The notes: generated by a model from the letters alone, not told the origin. DNA of 64,000 nt from Metabacillus fastidiosus NBRC 101226 (GCF_001591625.1 NZ_BCVG01000003.1:1-64000); one strand, 5' to 3'. Numbered from the stretch's first letter, positions 1 through 10,400 are shown. Made by a program: numbers and translations.

Positions 1-25
1 TTACTGCTCGTTAAGGCTGGGATAA
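1..25 (+). repeat. End of a dispersed repeat, cut by the window edge
   Basis: Positions 1-25 match the minus strand of 32534-32558 at 23 of 25 bases (differences at positions 8 and 21). At the second site these bases are the last part of a structured element of about 100 bp with several complementary GTGGGG/CCCCAC arms. The copy here therefore seems to be the 3' end of a second element on the plus strand, whose body lies before the window. Whether it is a transposon end, an RNA or an intergenic repeat cannot be decided here. Confidence 0.6.
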
Positions 26-28
26 CTT

Positions 29-56
29 AAAAAACCGGCAATCACTTTGATTGCCG
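29..56 (-). terminator. Terminator of the urease operon
   Basis: A 9-bp perfect stem (CGGCAATCA at 36-44, TGATTGCCG at 48-56) with a 3-nt loop. Read on the minus strand it is followed by GG and a run of six T. It lies 18 bp after the ureD stop and so closes the minus-strand urease operon. Confidence 0.85.
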
Positions 57-73
57 TTATAAAACCTAAAATT

Positions 74-898
74 TTAATATTTTCTTAACGAACTAGGCTT
101 TATATTAAACCAGTCCGTACTAACAGTATGATGAATTGTATTAAATACTCTTTCAATTTCCTGTGTCGAATTCGATAACATCCGAACAGCAAAACCAGGT
201 ACTCTTAACCTCGATATACCTATTTCGTATTTATTATCGTCTGTAGATATTAAGTCATACAGACGATCAATAAGATCATTATTAGTCTGTTCACCAATAA
301 CAATCATTGACCCTAAATGAGAATACCCTTCCATAAATCCAAGGCTGTTCATCTTTTGGGAAGCAGGCTGTAATTTTATATGATCATATACAACAAGTTC
401 GTCATCCATATATATTTCATTTAACAGCTGCACCATCTCATAACTGAATTTTCCGCCATGCGGTGACCAGCCCGGGGTCGTAATGTCAGAATAAAGAAAG
501 GTCGATCCTTTTTCCATTCTTATTATATTTTTCTGCTTATACTTGGCATGTTCATAAGCAATTAACGGATCGGGAATATATTCAAGATAACTGCCTTTTT
601 TAAGATGAATTTCTGTTTCCTGATAAGCGTAATTATTAGGTGTTTTATATACTTTTGTTGCTGACTGTGTTGTTAAAGTCAGTCTTGACTGTTCCTCGAG
701 CAAGATATTTATATGATAACGGTCTCCATCTAAATATCCCCCACCAGGATTTAAAATATAATAACAAACTTGTCCAGAATCATCGTGATAAATAGGACGC
801 ATTACTTTCAATGCTCCTTGGAAGTAAACATTTTTCGCAACTGTTCTCCCTTGTTTATCCTCGACATCTAAACGTAAAACCCCAGTCCATTCACTCAT
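74..898 (-). CDS. ureD: Urease accessory protein UreD
   Basis: The 274-residue product matches UreD/UreH, the scaffold that binds apo-urease first and recruits UreF and UreG so that the active site lysine is carbamylated and two nickel ions are inserted. It is cytoplasmic and has the usual length. It is the last gene of ureABCEFGD. Its ATG lies one base after the ureG stop, so its ribosome binding site is inside ureG and translation is probably coupled. The operon terminator follows directly. Identification rests on overall sequence character plus gene order. Confidence 0.93.
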   Translation of the reverse strand: MSEWTGVLRLDVEDKQGRTVAKNVYFQGALKVMRPIYHDDSGQVCYYILNPGGGYLDGDRYHINILLEEQSRLTLTTQSATKVYKTPNNYAYQETEIHLKKGSYLEYIPDPLIAYEHAKYKQKNIIRMEKGSTFLYSDITTPGWSPHGGKFSYEMVQLLNEIYMDDELVVYDHIKLQPASQKMNSLGFMEGYSHLGSMIVIGEQTNNDLIDRLYDLISTDDNKYEIGISRLRVPGFAVRMLSNSTQEIERVFNTIHHTVSTDWFNIKPSSLRKY

Positions 899-899
899 C

Positions 900-1511
900 T
901 TATTCCAATCCTTTTAATAAGGCATTCCTTTTGATCCATTCTACAACTTTATCAAGTCCCGTATTATCTTTTAAGTTTGTAAAAACAAACGGCTTATTAC
1001 CGCGGAATACTTTTGTATCAGACTCCATTACTTCTAAGCTTGCTCCAACAAAAGGGGCCAAATCTGTTTTATTAATAATAAACAGATCAGATTTGATCAT
1101 TCCTTGTCCACCTTTTCTTGGAATCTTCTCTCCCTGTGCAACATCAATAATGTAAATAGAGAAATCAACAAGCTCCGGACTGAATGTCGCTGCAAGATTA
1201 TCTCCGCCGGATTCTACGAAAATTAATTCGACATCCGGATGTTTCTCTTTTAGCTCCTCAATTGCAGCGAAGTTCATGGATGCATCTTCGCGGATTGCTG
1301 TATGAGGACATCCGCCTGTCTCAACACCGATAATACGATCTTCAGGCAGAATACCATTTTTCATTAAAAATTTCGCATCTTCTTTTGTATAAATGTCATT
1401 TGTTACAACAGCCATACTAATCTCACCGTTTAATGCCCGCGTTAATTTTTCCACCAACATTGTTTTACCAGCTCCAACTGGTCCCCCTACACCGATTCTG
1501 ATAGGTTCCAT
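900..1511 (-). CDS. ureG: Urease accessory GTPase UreG
   Basis: UreG is a SIMIBI-class GTPase that delivers nickel to urease. The P-loop GPVGAGKT begins about ten residues in, and the ESGGDN and NKTDL motifs (guanine recognition) are present. I place the start at the ATG at 1511, giving 203 residues: it lies 8 nt after AAGGAAG, whereas the in-frame GTG nine bases upstream overlaps that site. Between ureF and ureD in the operon. Confidence 0.95.
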   Translation of the reverse strand: MEPIRIGVGGPVGAGKTMLVEKLTRALNGEISMAVVTNDIYTKEDAKFLMKNGILPEDRIIGVETGGCPHTAIREDASMNFAAIEELKEKHPDVELIFVESGGDNLAATFSPELVDFSIYIIDVAQGEKIPRKGGQGMIKSDLFIINKTDLAPFVGASLEVMESDTKVFRGNKPFVFTNLKDNTGLDKVVEWIKRNALLKGLE

Positions 1512-1536
1512 TAAAAACACTTCCTTTTCCTTGAAA

Positions 1537-2223
1537 TTAAGACATAAAAATACGAATATTTACTCGTTCATGTTTCATCTGTGATAATTCTAACCCTGGT
1601 GAAACAATCCCAAAATCTTCTTCATCTAAACTTTCAATTTTTAAAACAGCTTCCTCTAAAGACTGCTGGAATTCCTGAATGATTTTCTGACCTTCTGTTT
1701 GGCCAAGCGGTATCGCTCTTACTGCATTTTGAATGAGGCTTGAAATAGAAGAGTATAAATAATACAAAATTGTTGTTTCCTTTTGAATACCAAGATGGAA
1801 TCCTACCATCATAAATACAATCGCTGGATGTCCGAATGATTTTTTGTCTTTAATACGTTGCTCGTAGGACTTAAGGTATGAAGAATCATACAAGGTTTGT
1901 GTAAGCTTTAACATCCGGTCTCCAATTCTTTGTGTACCTTCCCTCGTTTCACGCGGTAAGTTCTGAGCAATGAGCATTTGATCAAGCCGCCATACATCTT
2001 CTAATTGACCCTTCTCCAATGCTTCATAAACAAGCTTTGAAGCAAGCCCGTCTGAATAGACGAGCTGCTCGTGCAAATAAACATGCAGCCATTTGGAGAA
2101 TGTCTCCTTATCATGTACTCTATCTTCCTGTATATAACTCTCAAGTCCGAAAGAATGACTGAAAGCCCCGGTAGGAAAATTCGAATCACATAGCTGAAAC
2201 AGTGAAAGAATCCGATTATCCAT
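1537..2223 (-). CDS. ureF: Urease accessory protein UreF
   Basis: A 228-residue, mostly helical protein of the UreF family, which bridges UreD and UreG in the nickel-loading complex and gates the GTPase. The N-terminal [16 protein letters not shown] and the later [13 protein letters not shown] segment are typical of the family. The ATG overlaps the end of ureE by 8 nt, which suggests translational coupling. Confidence 0.95.
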   Translation of the reverse strand: MDNRILSLFQLCDSNFPTGAFSHSFGLESYIQEDRVHDKETFSKWLHVYLHEQLVYSDGLASKLVYEALEKGQLEDVWRLDQMLIAQNLPRETREGTQRIGDRMLKLTQTLYDSSYLKSYEQRIKDKKSFGHPAIVFMMVGFHLGIQKETTILYYLYSSISSLIQNAVRAIPLGQTEGQKIIQEFQQSLEEAVLKIESLDEEDFGIVSPGLELSQMKHERVNIRIFMS

Positions 2224-2671
2224 GACTATGTCCTATATGTCTAAATGCTTGTTTTACTTTACGCTCCTCACGTTTATAAGGAATGTTAAGTTCCTCTAGC
2301 AGTTCCTCTACAAGATAATCATACTGAACAAGCATTTCATCGTTTTCAAACTGGGCTGGAAGATGGCGATTTCCCAATTGATGTGCAATAACACCCATTT
2401 CATTTAAGCTGCGTGGAGTAATAATAATTAAATCATCTGATAAAACATCAATAACAATCATGTTTTTATCATCCATGTAAAGAACATCACCAGCAATAAG
2501 ATCACGAGGATCTTTTAGACGAATACCGACCTCTTTGCCATGATCTGTTTTTACTCTTTGGATTCTTTTTACTAAATCAGAGCTTTCAAGATACACTTTC
2601 TCAATATGCCTTTTTCCAATTTCCGCCTGATCCATCTGTTCTAAATTCGTTACGATCTTTTCGATTATCAA
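2216..2671 (-). CDS. ureE: Urease nickel metallochaperone UreE
   Basis: A 151-residue UreE. It stores nickel and hands it to UreG. The C-terminus ends in HIGHSHG, a short histidine tail rather than the long His-rich tail of Klebsiella UreE, so metal capacity is probably limited to the dimer interface site plus this tail. It lies 10 nt after ureC and overlaps ureF, inside the urease operon. Confidence 0.94.
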   Translation of the reverse strand: MIIEKIVTNLEQMDQAEIGKRHIEKVYLESSDLVKRIQRVKTDHGKEVGIRLKDPRDLIAGDVLYMDDKNMIVIDVLSDDLIIITPRSLNEMGVIAHQLGNRHLPAQFENDEMLVQYDYLVEELLEELNIPYKREERKVKQAFRHIGHSHG

Positions 2672-2681
2672 TTATCTCACC

Positions 2682-4394
2682 TCAAAATAAGAAATATCGT
2701 TGTCCCATTGGAACTCTATCAACAGGGTCACAAGTAATGAGTTCCCCATTTACTTTTACTTCATAAGTTTGTGGATCTACAGTTATTTCAGGAGTTTCTG
2801 AATTTAACTTCATATCTTTTTTCGTTAATGTCCGAATTCCTTTAACAGGAAGGATCATTTTTTCTAATCCGAGTTTCTCATGAATTTTATCTTCAAAAGC
2901 AGCTTGAGAAACGAACGTAATCGAACTTCTTTGCAGAGCTTTTCCAATTTGAGCGTACATTGGGCGATAAATGACTGGCTGTGGAGTTGGTATTGATGCA
3001 TTTGCATCACCCATCATTCCCCCCACAACAAAACCGCTTTTTAAAACTAATTCAGGTTTTACTCCAAAGAATGCTGGCGACCAAATAACAAGGTCAGCGA
3101 TTTTACCTACTTCGATCGAACCGACATATTCTGAAATACCATGAGTAATTGCAGGATTAATTGTATATTTTGCAATATATCGTTTCGCACGATTATTATC
3201 AGAAAGCTCAGTATCTCCCGGTAACAACCCTCTTTGTTTTTTCATCTTATCAGCTACTTGCCACGTACGTAAAACAACTTCACCAATACGTCCCATCGCT
3301 TGTGCATCAGAACTTACCATACTGAATACACCCATATCTTGAAGAATATCTTCCGCTGCAATCGTTTCACGTCTAATACGAGAATCAGCGAATGCAATAT
3401 CTTCAGGTACAGATGGATTTAAATGATGACATACCATCAGCATATCTAAATGCTCATCAATCGTATTAATTGTGTAAGGTAATGTCGGATTTGTAGATGA
3501 AGGTAAAATATTCATGTAGCTTGCAGATTTGATTAAGTCTGGTGCGTGCCCACCACCTGCACCTTCTGTATGATACATATGTAAAACACGATCTTTAACA
3601 GCAGCCATCGTATTTTCAACAAATCCACCTTCATTTAAAGTATCTGCATGAAGTGCAACTTGAACATCATATTTATCTGCTACTTTAAGTGCATGATCAA
3701 GTGCTGATGCTGTCGCTCCCCAGTCTTCATGCACTTTTAAGCCGATTGCACCTGCTCTTATTTGCTCAGCCAGAGGTTCTTCAGTAGCTGCTTGTCCTTT
3801 CGCAGTAAAGCCAACGTTAATCGGAAGTCCTTCTGCTGCTTCAAGCATACGGTGCATATTCCATATACCAGGTGTAACAGTCGTTGCCTTTGATCCAGCT
3901 GCAGGGCCAGTTCCTCCACCGACAAGTGTTGTAAGACCAGCAGAAAGTGCTGTCTGAACTTGTTCAGGATTAATGAAATGAACATGCGTGTCAATTCCAC
4001 CAGCAGTAACAATCATTCCTTCACCAGCAATGATTTCTGTTCCAGCACCGATAATGATATCAACACCAGCCATAATTAATGGATTACCAGCTTTTCCGAT
4101 ACCAGCAATTTTCCCGTCAGTAATAGCGATATCCGCTTTATAAATTCCCGTATAATCTAAGATGATCGCATTTGTAATAACAGTATCTGGAACGCCATCA
4201 CCACGAGTTGCAAGCGGATGCTGACCCATTCCATCACGGATTACCTTACCGCCGCCAAATACGACTTCTTCCCCATATGTCGTATAATCTTTTTCAATTT
4301 GAATAATGATATCTGTATCTGCTAAACGAACTGAATCTCCTGTCGTTGGTCCGTACATTTGTGCATATTGTTTTCTAGGCATTTTAAAACTCAT
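2682..4394 (-). CDS. ureC: Urease alpha subunit, catalytic
   Basis: The 570-residue catalytic subunit hydrolyses urea to ammonia and carbamate at a di-nickel centre. The nickel-binding HVH is in GGIDTHVHF near residue 135, the lysine to be carbamylated is in GLKVHEDWG near residue 220, and the flap/active-site histidine is in MVCHHLNPS near residue 320. All key residues are present and the length is normal. The start overlaps the ureB stop by one base (TAATG). No sign of truncation. Confidence 0.98.
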   Translation of the reverse strand: MSFKMPRKQYAQMYGPTTGDSVRLADTDIIIQIEKDYTTYGEEVVFGGGKVIRDGMGQHPLATRGDGVPDTVITNAIILDYTGIYKADIAITDGKIAGIGKAGNPLIMAGVDIIIGAGTEIIAGEGMIVTAGGIDTHVHFINPEQVQTALSAGLTTLVGGGTGPAAGSKATTVTPGIWNMHRMLEAAEGLPINVGFTAKGQAATEEPLAEQIRAGAIGLKVHEDWGATASALDHALKVADKYDVQVALHADTLNEGGFVENTMAAVKDRVLHMYHTEGAGGGHAPDLIKSASYMNILPSSTNPTLPYTINTIDEHLDMLMVCHHLNPSVPEDIAFADSRIRRETIAAEDILQDMGVFSMVSSDAQAMGRIGEVVLRTWQVADKMKKQRGLLPGDTELSDNNRAKRYIAKYTINPAITHGISEYVGSIEVGKIADLVIWSPAFFGVKPELVLKSGFVVGGMMGDANASIPTPQPVIYRPMYAQIGKALQRSSITFVSQAAFEDKIHEKLGLEKMILPVKGIRTLTKKDMKLNSETPEITVDPQTYEVKVNGELITCDPVDRVPMGQRYFLF

Positions 4395-4714
4395 TATTTA
4401 GCACCTCTCTTTACAGAACCATCTACTTTATTATTAAAACCATAGACAGCCTGTTCTCCTGCGAAGTCCACTAATTCAATTTCTTTCTCATCTCCCGGTT
4501 CAAAACGAACAGCAGCACCCGCAGGGATATTCAAACGTCTTCCAAATGCTTCTTCCCTATTAAAAATTAATGCTTCATTTACTTCATAAAAATGAAAATG
4601 AGAACCGATTTGAACAGGACGGTCTCCTGTATTTATCACAGACAATTTATATGTTTCTCTATTAGCATTGCAAACAATATCTTCTTCTTTTAAAAATATT
4701 TGTCCTGGCTGCAT
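4394..4714 (-). CDS. ureB: Urease beta subunit
   Basis: The 106-residue beta subunit packs against UreC in the (ABC)3 trimer. Family features are [11 protein letters not shown] near residue 37, the [10 protein letters not shown] segment and the acidic [12 protein letters not shown] stretch. The stop overlaps the ureC start, and ureA lies 21 nt upstream, so A, B and C are likely translated in fixed ratio from one mRNA. Confidence 0.97.
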   Translation of the reverse strand: MQPGQIFLKEEDIVCNANRETYKLSVINTGDRPVQIGSHFHFYEVNEALIFNREEAFGRRLNIPAGAAVRFEPGDEKEIELVDFAGEQAVYGFNNKVDGSVKRGAK

Positions 4715-4735
4715 GAAATATGCCCTCCTAACCTT

Positions 4736-5038
4736 TTATCTAATTGGACTATGAACTGTTACTAATTTTGTTCCATCTGGAAAAGTAGCCTCAACCTGAA
4801 TATCATGAATCATTTCCGGTACTCCATCCATTACATCTTCACGTGATAAAATAGTTGCTCCATATTCCATTAGTTCCGCAACCGTTTTTCCGTCTCTTGC
4901 TCCTTCTAATACTTCATATGTAATAATGGCAACTGCTTCAGGATGATTTAATTTCAATCCTCTTTCCTTTCGGCGTCTAGCAAGATCAGCCGCGACTACA
5001 ATCATAAGTTTATCAATTTCTCTTGGTAATAATTGCAT
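4736..5038 (-). CDS. ureA: Urease gamma subunit
   Basis: The 100-residue gamma subunit is the first gene of the operon. It begins with the typical [13 protein letters not shown] and carries [21 protein letters not shown] full AAGGAGG ribosome binding site lies 7 nt before the ATG (5046-5052). The bacterial three-subunit form (separate A and B) is as in B. subtilis, but here the accessory genes ureEFGD follow directly. Confidence 0.97.
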   Translation of the reverse strand: MQLLPREIDKLMIVVAADLARRRKERGLKLNHPEAVAIITYEVLEGARDGKTVAELMEYGATILSREDVMDGVPEMIHDIQVEATFPDGTKLVTVHSPIR

Positions 5039-5060
5039 CTCAAAACCTCCTTAATGATGT

Positions 5061-5107
5061 ATAATAGAAATAGAGAGCAAGTTCTCTTAGAGTTACGTTT
5101 CTTAACA
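5061..5107 (-). promoter_or_regulatory. ureA promoter region with GlnR/TnrA-like box
   Basis: AGTTA-N7-TAACA at 5091-5107 matches the GlnR/TnrA consensus TGTNA-N7-TNACA at nine of ten fixed-plus-degenerate positions when read on the minus strand (TGTTA-N7-TAACT). On the minus strand a -10-like TATTAT lies at 5061-5066 with no good -35. The box centre falls near -45 relative to the inferred start, where TnrA activator sites usually sit. This suggests nitrogen-limitation control of urease, as known in B. subtilis. Confidence 0.6.
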
Positions 5108-5281
5108 GTTAAGAGGGGAAAATTCCCTTTCATGCTCATTATTTATCAAAAATAAAAATGGTGTTTTTTCCTATATTTAAAAATGAGTTCTTTAAATAAA
5201 ATCTCCTATTGCATATGAAATTAAACAATAGAACGTTATTAATTTACATTTTTAAACACAACACCCTTTTTTTGTTTTAAT

Positions 5282-5327
5282 CCAATAGCTTAAACCGATT
5301 TCTCATAAGGAAATCGGTTTTTATTGG
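5282..5327 (+). terminator. Orphan hairpin in the ureA-urea transporter gap
   Basis: The 10-bp stem AACCGATTTC (5293-5302) with GAAATCGGTT (5310-5319) is followed by a T-run, and is extended by CCAATA (5282-5287) with TATTGG (5322-5327). It has the form of an intrinsic terminator on the plus strand, but no gene precedes it on that strand. The rest of 5108-5658 is AT-rich and holds a small GGGAA/TTCCC palindrome near 5115-5127 and no convincing ORF. The hairpin might end a small RNA or an upstream leader. Confidence 0.55.
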
Positions 5328-5694
5328 AATTTCTGGTAAAAAAAGTAATTACTTAGAAACTTATATAAAATTTCAATTATATTTATATCAGATTTCTTCT
5401 CTAATAGCATTACTTTTTTGATTAAAATAAAAATAAATTTTGACAATTGAAAATATAGATGGAGCAGCGTTCTTTCACAAGGAAATATTTACATTAATTA
5501 CATAGAGATTTACAATTTTTTTTACCATACTAATCATTATTTGAACTATAATATATTCAACGAACTAAGTTCATATAATTAGAGCTTAAAAGTAAAATAA
5601 ACTGCTGTCTTATATTATTTATAAGATAGAAACCTGATTAATAGATTTTTGAAAACATATGAAAAAGAAACATATATATGAGAGGGAAGAAAAA

Positions 5695-6621
5695 ATGTTA
5701 AACATTAGAAACATCCAGTCGTTGGGACTGGCAACATTAAGAGGCATTTCTCAAGTTATATTAATTGAGAATGCTTTTTCAGGTTTTATTATTTTACTTG
5801 CAATAACGGTCTCATCTTATTTCTTAGGAATCATTGCCCTTTTATCATCTTTAATTGGTACTTTAGTTGCAAAAATCGGGGGGGCTGATGAAGCAAAGAT
5901 AAATCAAGGATTATTCGGATATAACTCTCTATTAACAGGAATAGCATTAGAGTTATTTTTAAATGAACCTTATCAATGGATTATTGCTCTTGCTGGTGCC
6001 GCCATCACTGCAATTGTTACAGCGGCCATTATGCACATAATGAAAGGTACCGGGTTACCTGTCTTAACATTCCCTTATATTATCTTAACCTGGTTTATGC
6101 TGCTTGCCGCTTATCGGCTGGATACTTTTACTTTAAGCCCTGAATTAGTACCACAATATTTATCACATAGGAAGCTGAAATTTGTAGGTGAAACACATTT
6201 ACTTGAAGGAATTTTAAATGGTATTGGACAAATATTTTTCTTAGAACAAAATGTATCATGCTTCCTTATCCTTGTTGCTGTATGCTTCGCCGGCTGGAAG
6301 TTCTGCATTTATGTTTTATTGGGAAATATAATTGCCTTGCTAACAGCACTTTTCTTAGGTGCGGAGCATACTTTAATTACAATGGGACTTTACGGATATA
6401 ATGCTATTCTAACAATTCTAGCTGTATCAGTTGTCTTTCAATCAAATCAAAATCGATTTTCCATTATTTTAACTGGTATTTTCGGTGCGTTTCTGGCAGT
6501 CATTATGACAGCAAGTGTAAGTACGTGGCTTTTACCATATGGATTACCATCATTAACGATGCCATTCGTTCTTAGCTCCTGGGTTATTCTTGCAGCAAGG
6601 AAGGTTTTACCCCGTTTGTAA
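5695..6621 (+). CDS. Urea transporter (UT family)
   Basis: A hydrophobic protein of 308 residues with about ten membrane segments and the internal two-fold repeat of the UT family: GLPVLTFPYI in the first half and GLPSLTMPFV in the second, plus NQGLFGYNSLLTG matching LYGYNAILT. Such channels pass urea through the membrane. I choose the ATG at 5695 because AGAGGGAAG lies just before it; an upstream in-frame ATG at 5659 has no ribosome binding site. It is divergent from urease and so probably feeds it. Confidence 0.9.
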   Translation: MLNIRNIQSLGLATLRGISQVILIENAFSGFIILLAITVSSYFLGIIALLSSLIGTLVAKIGGADEAKINQGLFGYNSLLTGIALELFLNEPYQWIIALAGAAITAIVTAAIMHIMKGTGLPVLTFPYIILTWFMLLAAYRLDTFTLSPELVPQYLSHRKLKFVGETHLLEGILNGIGQIFFLEQNVSCFLILVAVCFAGWKFCIYVLLGNIIALLTALFLGAEHTLITMGLYGYNAILTILAVSVVFQSNQNRFSIILTGIFGAFLAVIMTASVSTWLLPYGLPSLTMPFVLSSWVILAARKVLPRL

Positions 6622-6636
6622 ATTCTCTCTTTAAAA

Positions 6637-6674
6637 TGAGGCAGCCTCGCGATAATTTTACGAGGTTTGTCTCA
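6637..6674 (+). terminator. Possible terminator after the urea transporter
   Basis: TGAGGCAGCCTCG (6637-6649) can pair imperfectly with CGAGGTTTGTCTCA (6661-6674). There is no strong T-run after it, so it is a weak call. The gap 6622-6869 otherwise shows nothing beyond AT-rich DNA and the phnD ribosome binding site CGGAGG. Confidence 0.35.
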
Positions 6675-6869
6675 AACTCCATCATATTTCCTATATTACT
6701 TCTAAACTGCCAATTTTTCAACTATTCCCTCTCTTCTCCTTTAACCATCTTTACATTTCCTTTAAAAACATTTACTAATTCTATACATTCTGTAAATATT
6801 TCCATAATATTCATTTGATACCATAAGCTTGTTCGACAAAATGCTACATATTATATCGGAGGTCATTAC

Positions 6870-7811
6870 ATGTACAAGAAATTAACAGGTCTTGGTCTAA
6901 CTTTCGCATTGGCGGCTAGTGTTTTAGTTGGCTGTGGGTCAGGTTCAGACGATAAGGCAGAGAAAGCTTCTGGAACAGCTTCTAAAGAAGAAAAGAAAGA
7001 ATTAACAGTTCAATTCGTTCCTTCACAAAATGCTGATACACTTGAAGCAAAAGCAAAGCCGCTTGAAGAATTACTTGGTAAAGAACTTGATATGGACGTA
7101 AAAGTAAGTGTTTCAACTGATTACAACACAATTGTTGAAGCTATGGCTTCTAAACAAGTTGATGTTGGATTCTTACCGCCAACTGCATACGTTTTAGCTA
7201 AAGAAAAAGGCGCAGCAGAAGTCATTTTACAAGCACAGCGTTACGGTGTGAATGATGAAGACGGCTCACCAACTGAAGAACTTGTAGACTTTTATAAATC
7301 ACAATTTATCGTTAAAAAAGATTCAGGAATTGAAAAAGTAGAAGATTTAAAAGGAAAGAAGATCGGTTATCAAAATGTGACATCTTCAGCAGGTTACGTA
7401 TGGCCGGCAGCTTCATTAATAGATGTTAATATCGATCCTTTAAAAGATGTGACACCTGTTACTTTTAAAGGCCATGATCAGGCTATCATTGCTCTTTTAA
7501 ACGGTGACATTGACGCAGCAGTAACTTTCCAGGATGCTAGAAACGTTGTAAAGGGTGACTACCCGACAGTATTCGAAGATACAAAGATTATTAAATTTAC
7601 AGAGCCGATTCCAAATGACACAATTACTGTTCAGACAGATCTTGATGCAGATCTAAAAAATAAAATTCAAGAGGCATTTATTAATATCGGAAAAGATGAA
7701 GAAGGCCGTAAAATTATTCAAGAAATCTACACACATGAAGGTTACACAAAATCGGATGATAAAAACTTTGATATCGTCCGTGAATATAATGAAAAAGTAA
7801 AAACTGAGTAG
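6870..7811 (+). CDS. phnD: Phosphonate-type ABC transporter, substrate-binding lipoprotein
   Basis: A 313-residue PhnD-family periplasmic-type binding protein, anchored as a lipoprotein outside the membrane: hydrophobic signal ending in the lipobox LVGC at about residue 22, then a charged linker. Family marks are VSTDYNTIVEAMASKQVDVGFL, AEVILQAQR and the GKKIGYQNVTSSAGYVWPA segment. Known ligands of the family are phosphonates, phosphite or phosphate esters; the actual ligand here is unknown. ATCGGAGG precedes the ATG. A hairpin separates it from phnC, which should leave more binding protein than transporter. Confidence 0.88.
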   Translation: MYKKLTGLGLTFALAASVLVGCGSGSDDKAEKASGTASKEEKKELTVQFVPSQNADTLEAKAKPLEELLGKELDMDVKVSVSTDYNTIVEAMASKQVDVGFLPPTAYVLAKEKGAAEVILQAQRYGVNDEDGSPTEELVDFYKSQFIVKKDSGIEKVEDLKGKKIGYQNVTSSAGYVWPAASLIDVNIDPLKDVTPVTFKGHDQAIIALLNGDIDAAVTFQDARNVVKGDYPTVFEDTKIIKFTEPIPNDTITVQTDLDADLKNKIQEAFINIGKDEEGRKIIQEIYTHEGYTKSDDKNFDIVREYNEKVKTE

Positions 7812-7850
7812 TAAGTATATATACCTTATATTGAAAGTTGTCTTACAAGG

Positions 7851-7908
7851 AAAAGTGGCTAAAGAATCAAGAGGATACACGAATCCTTTTGACTTTCAGC
7901 CACTTTTT
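7851..7908 (+). terminator. Attenuating hairpin between phnD and phnC
   Basis: AAAAGTGGCT (7851-7860) pairs with AGCCACTTTT (7898-7907), with a further imperfect inner stem, followed by a T-run. It follows the binding-protein gene and precedes phnC by 27 nt, the usual place for partial termination in ABC importer operons. Confidence 0.8.
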
Positions 7909-7934
7909 AAATTAAAAGGAAAGTTGGTACGAAA

Positions 7935-8705
7935 ATGATTGAATTTCGGAATGTTTCTAAAGTATATCCGAATGGTACAAAAGGGCTTAATAATATTAAC
8001 TTAACAATTAACAAAGGAGAATTTGTGGTTATTGTCGGGCTGTCAGGTGCAGGTAAATCAACACTATTAAGATCGATTAACAAACTGCATGATATTAGTT
8101 CAGGTGAGATACTCATTGAAGATAAATCAATTACATCTGCAAAAGGAAGTGAACTTTATAAAATCAGGCGCGATATCGGGATGATATTCCAAAACTTTAA
8201 TCTCGTCAAACGCTCCTCCGTTCTTAGAAATGTTTTATCAGGACGTGTCGGCTATCATTCTACTTTTAAGATGCTTTTAGGACTTTTCCCACAAGAAGAT
8301 AAAGAGCTTGCCTTAAAAGCGTTAGACCGTGTAAATATTCTTGAAAAAGCCTATTCAAGAGCTGATGAGCTGTCAGGGGGACAGCAGCAGCGTGTATCTA
8401 TTGCCCGTGCACTTGCACAGGAAGCGAAAATCATTTTAGCTGATGAGCCTGTAGCTTCACTCGATCCCCTCACAACAAAACAAGTAATGGACGACTTGAA
8501 AAGGATTAACGAAGAGCTGAATATAACAACAATCGTCAACTTGCATTTTATTGATCTGGCAAGGCAATATGCAACACGTATTATCGGCCTTCGGGCTGGT
8601 GAAGTTGTTTTTGATGGTCCTGTTTGCGAGGCAACAGATGAACGTTTTTCAGAAATCTACGGCAGACCTATTCATGAAGATGAATTATTAGGGGTAGCGA
8701 AATGA
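7935..8705 (+). CDS. phnC: Phosphonate-type ABC transporter, ATPase
   Basis: A 256-residue ABC ATPase. Walker [10 protein letters not shown] is near residue 37, the signature [12 protein letters not shown] near residue 145, Walker B IILADEP near residue 165, and the H-loop follows. PhnC-type features include the [17 protein letters not shown] segment. It powers the PhnE1/PhnE2 permeases. Its stop overlaps the phnE1 start by 4 nt (ATGA). Confidence 0.92.
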   Translation: MIEFRNVSKVYPNGTKGLNNINLTINKGEFVVIVGLSGAGKSTLLRSINKLHDISSGEILIEDKSITSAKGSELYKIRRDIGMIFQNFNLVKRSSVLRNVLSGRVGYHSTFKMLLGLFPQEDKELALKALDRVNILEKAYSRADELSGGQQQRVSIARALAQEAKIILADEPVASLDPLTTKQVMDDLKRINEELNITTIVNLHFIDLARQYATRIIGLRAGEVVFDGPVCEATDERFSEIYGRPIHEDELLGVAK

Positions 8706-9514
8706 AGACAGAGCAAGAAATAAAAACAAACACAATACTTCATTCTGCTCCCCTGCCATCAAAGAAACTGAAATATCTCTTTACCTTTCTTCTCGTCTTA
8801 TTGCTCATTTTTTTAAGTGGACAAAAGATCGGATTTTCTTTTTATGAATTGCTCATCGGTTTACCAAATATGGGTGATTTACTCGTGCAAATGTTTCCTC
8901 CAAATTGGGCATATTTTGTGCGGATTACCGAACCGATTCTTGATACAATTCGAATTGCTATTTTAGGAACAACCTTTGGTGCTATTCTTTCCATACCGTT
9001 AGCATTGCTTGCAGCAAAGAATATTTTTCAATCCAATTGGATTACATATCCTGCCCGTTTTATTTTAAATCTTATTCGGACAATCCCCGATTTGCTGCTT
9101 GCATCTATTTTTGTTGCCATTTTCGGAATTGGAGCAGTTCCCGGGATACTGGCTTTAGCAGGTTTTTCATTTGGGATTATCGCCAAGTTATTTTATGAAG
9201 CAATTGAATCGATTGATAGAGGACCGCTAGAAGCGATGACCGCTGTTGGAGCAAATAAAATAAAATGGATTGCACTCGGTGTCATTCCACAAGTCATTCC
9301 ACAGTTCACCTCCTTCTTTCTCTATATGTTTGAAGTAAATATTAGGGCCGCATCAGTACTTGGACTCGTTGGTGCTGGCGGAATTGGGCTGTATTATGAA
9401 CAAACACTTGGTTTTTTTGAATACGACAAAACGGCTTCGATCATCATTTACACATTAGCAGTTGTCTTAATAATCGATATTATTAGTAACAAGCTCAGGG
9501 AGAAGATTTTATGA
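8702..9514 (+). CDS. phnE: Phosphonate-type ABC transporter, permease 1
   Basis: A 270-residue integral membrane protein with about six helices and the EAA-type cytoplasmic loop ([24 protein letters not shown]) that contacts the ATPase. C-terminal [12 protein letters not shown] is typical of PhnE. Its start and stop both overlap neighbours by 4 nt, so phnC-phnE1-phnE2 are translationally coupled. Confidence 0.9.
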   Translation: MKTEQEIKTNTILHSAPLPSKKLKYLFTFLLVLLLIFLSGQKIGFSFYELLIGLPNMGDLLVQMFPPNWAYFVRITEPILDTIRIAILGTTFGAILSIPLALLAAKNIFQSNWITYPARFILNLIRTIPDLLLASIFVAIFGIGAVPGILALAGFSFGIIAKLFYEAIESIDRGPLEAMTAVGANKIKWIALGVIPQVIPQFTSFFLYMFEVNIRAASVLGLVGAGGIGLYYEQTLGFFEYDKTASIIIYTLAVVLIIDIISNKLREKIL

Positions 9515-10317
9515 AAAAAGAATTACTATTGCAGCCACCGCGCTCGCGAAAAAAACAATTCAAAGTATGGCTTACTATTATCATCATCGCTCTTATTTAT
9601 ATTTGGGCCTTTGCCGGAATGCCTGCAATTGAATTAAAGGAGACATCTACCCAAATTGTTTCCTCTATTTTTACTGGATTAATCAGTCCTGATTGGGGAT
9701 ATGTATACGATCCTGGTGGAGAAGATTTACTTCGTGGTCTTATTGAAACACTCGCAATTGCCCTACTCGGAACAGTAATTGCCGGAATATTTTGCATCCC
9801 GCTTTCCTTCTTAGCCGCTCGAAATATTGTTAATAACGGAGGAATAAGCGGAGGAGCAAAAGTCGTTTTGAGCTTTATCCGTGTCTTCCCTGACATTATT
9901 TTAGCACTTTTATTCATTAAAGCTGTCGGACCCGGATCATTTCCAGGTGTATTAGCACTCGGAATAGGCTCAATCGGCATGCTTGGGAAATTATTCTCTG
10001 AAGATATTGAAAATGTCGAGCTTGGTTCATCTGAAGCATTGATGGCAACAGGAGCAAATCCTATAAAAACAATTTGGTTTGCTATTATTCCACAAATCTT
10101 GCCGAGTTATCTTTCTTTTATTCTTTATCGATTTGAAATTAATGTTCGTGCTGCAACCATTCTTGGTGTCATCGGTGCTGGCGGAATTGGAACACCTCTT
10201 ATTTTTGCATTAACATCAAGGGACTGGGATCGGGTTGGTGTTATTTTACTCGGAATTATTATCATGGTCTCTGCTATTGATTTAATTTCAGGGAAAATCC
10301 GCAGTCGATTAACATAA
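9511..10317 (+). CDS. phnE: Phosphonate-type ABC transporter, permease 2
   Basis: A 268-residue paralogue of the preceding permease, with the same EAA loop (EDIENVELGSSEALMATGANPIKT) and the GAGGIGTPL segment. Two different PhnE proteins probably form a heterodimeric pore. No C-P lyase or phosphonatase gene is visible nearby, so the fate of the imported compound is not shown by this window. Confidence 0.9.
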   Translation: MKKELLLQPPRSRKKQFKVWLTIIIIALIYIWAFAGMPAIELKETSTQIVSSIFTGLISPDWGYVYDPGGEDLLRGLIETLAIALLGTVIAGIFCIPLSFLAARNIVNNGGISGGAKVVLSFIRVFPDIILALLFIKAVGPGSFPGVLALGIGSIGMLGKLFSEDIENVELGSSEALMATGANPIKTIWFAIIPQILPSYLSFILYRFEINVRAATILGVIGAGGIGTPLIFALTSRDWDRVGVILLGIIIMVSAIDLISGKIRSRLT

Positions 10318-10347
10318 CTCATTGTCAAGAAAGAATGGAATTAAAAC

Positions 10348-10389
10348 AGCTGTCTCAAGATTGAAGTACCAGCTCCCTCTGAGACAGCT
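10348..10389. terminator. Terminator between phnE and sspH
   Basis: A 10-bp perfect stem AGCTGTCTCA (10348-10357) with TGAGACAGCT (10380-10389), followed by CTTT on the plus strand and TTTTAATT on the minus strand. It can serve both converging units. Confidence 0.8.
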
Positions 10390-10400
10390 CTTTACTATAA

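Noticed and set aside
5440..5445. TTGACA as a promoter for the urea transporter
   Set aside because: No acceptable -10 lies 16-18 bp downstream; the real promoter could not be fixed.
6636..6818. A 60-codon frame after the urea transporter
   Set aside because: Begins inside a hairpin, has no ribosome site and consists mostly of codons from AT-rich intergenic DNA.
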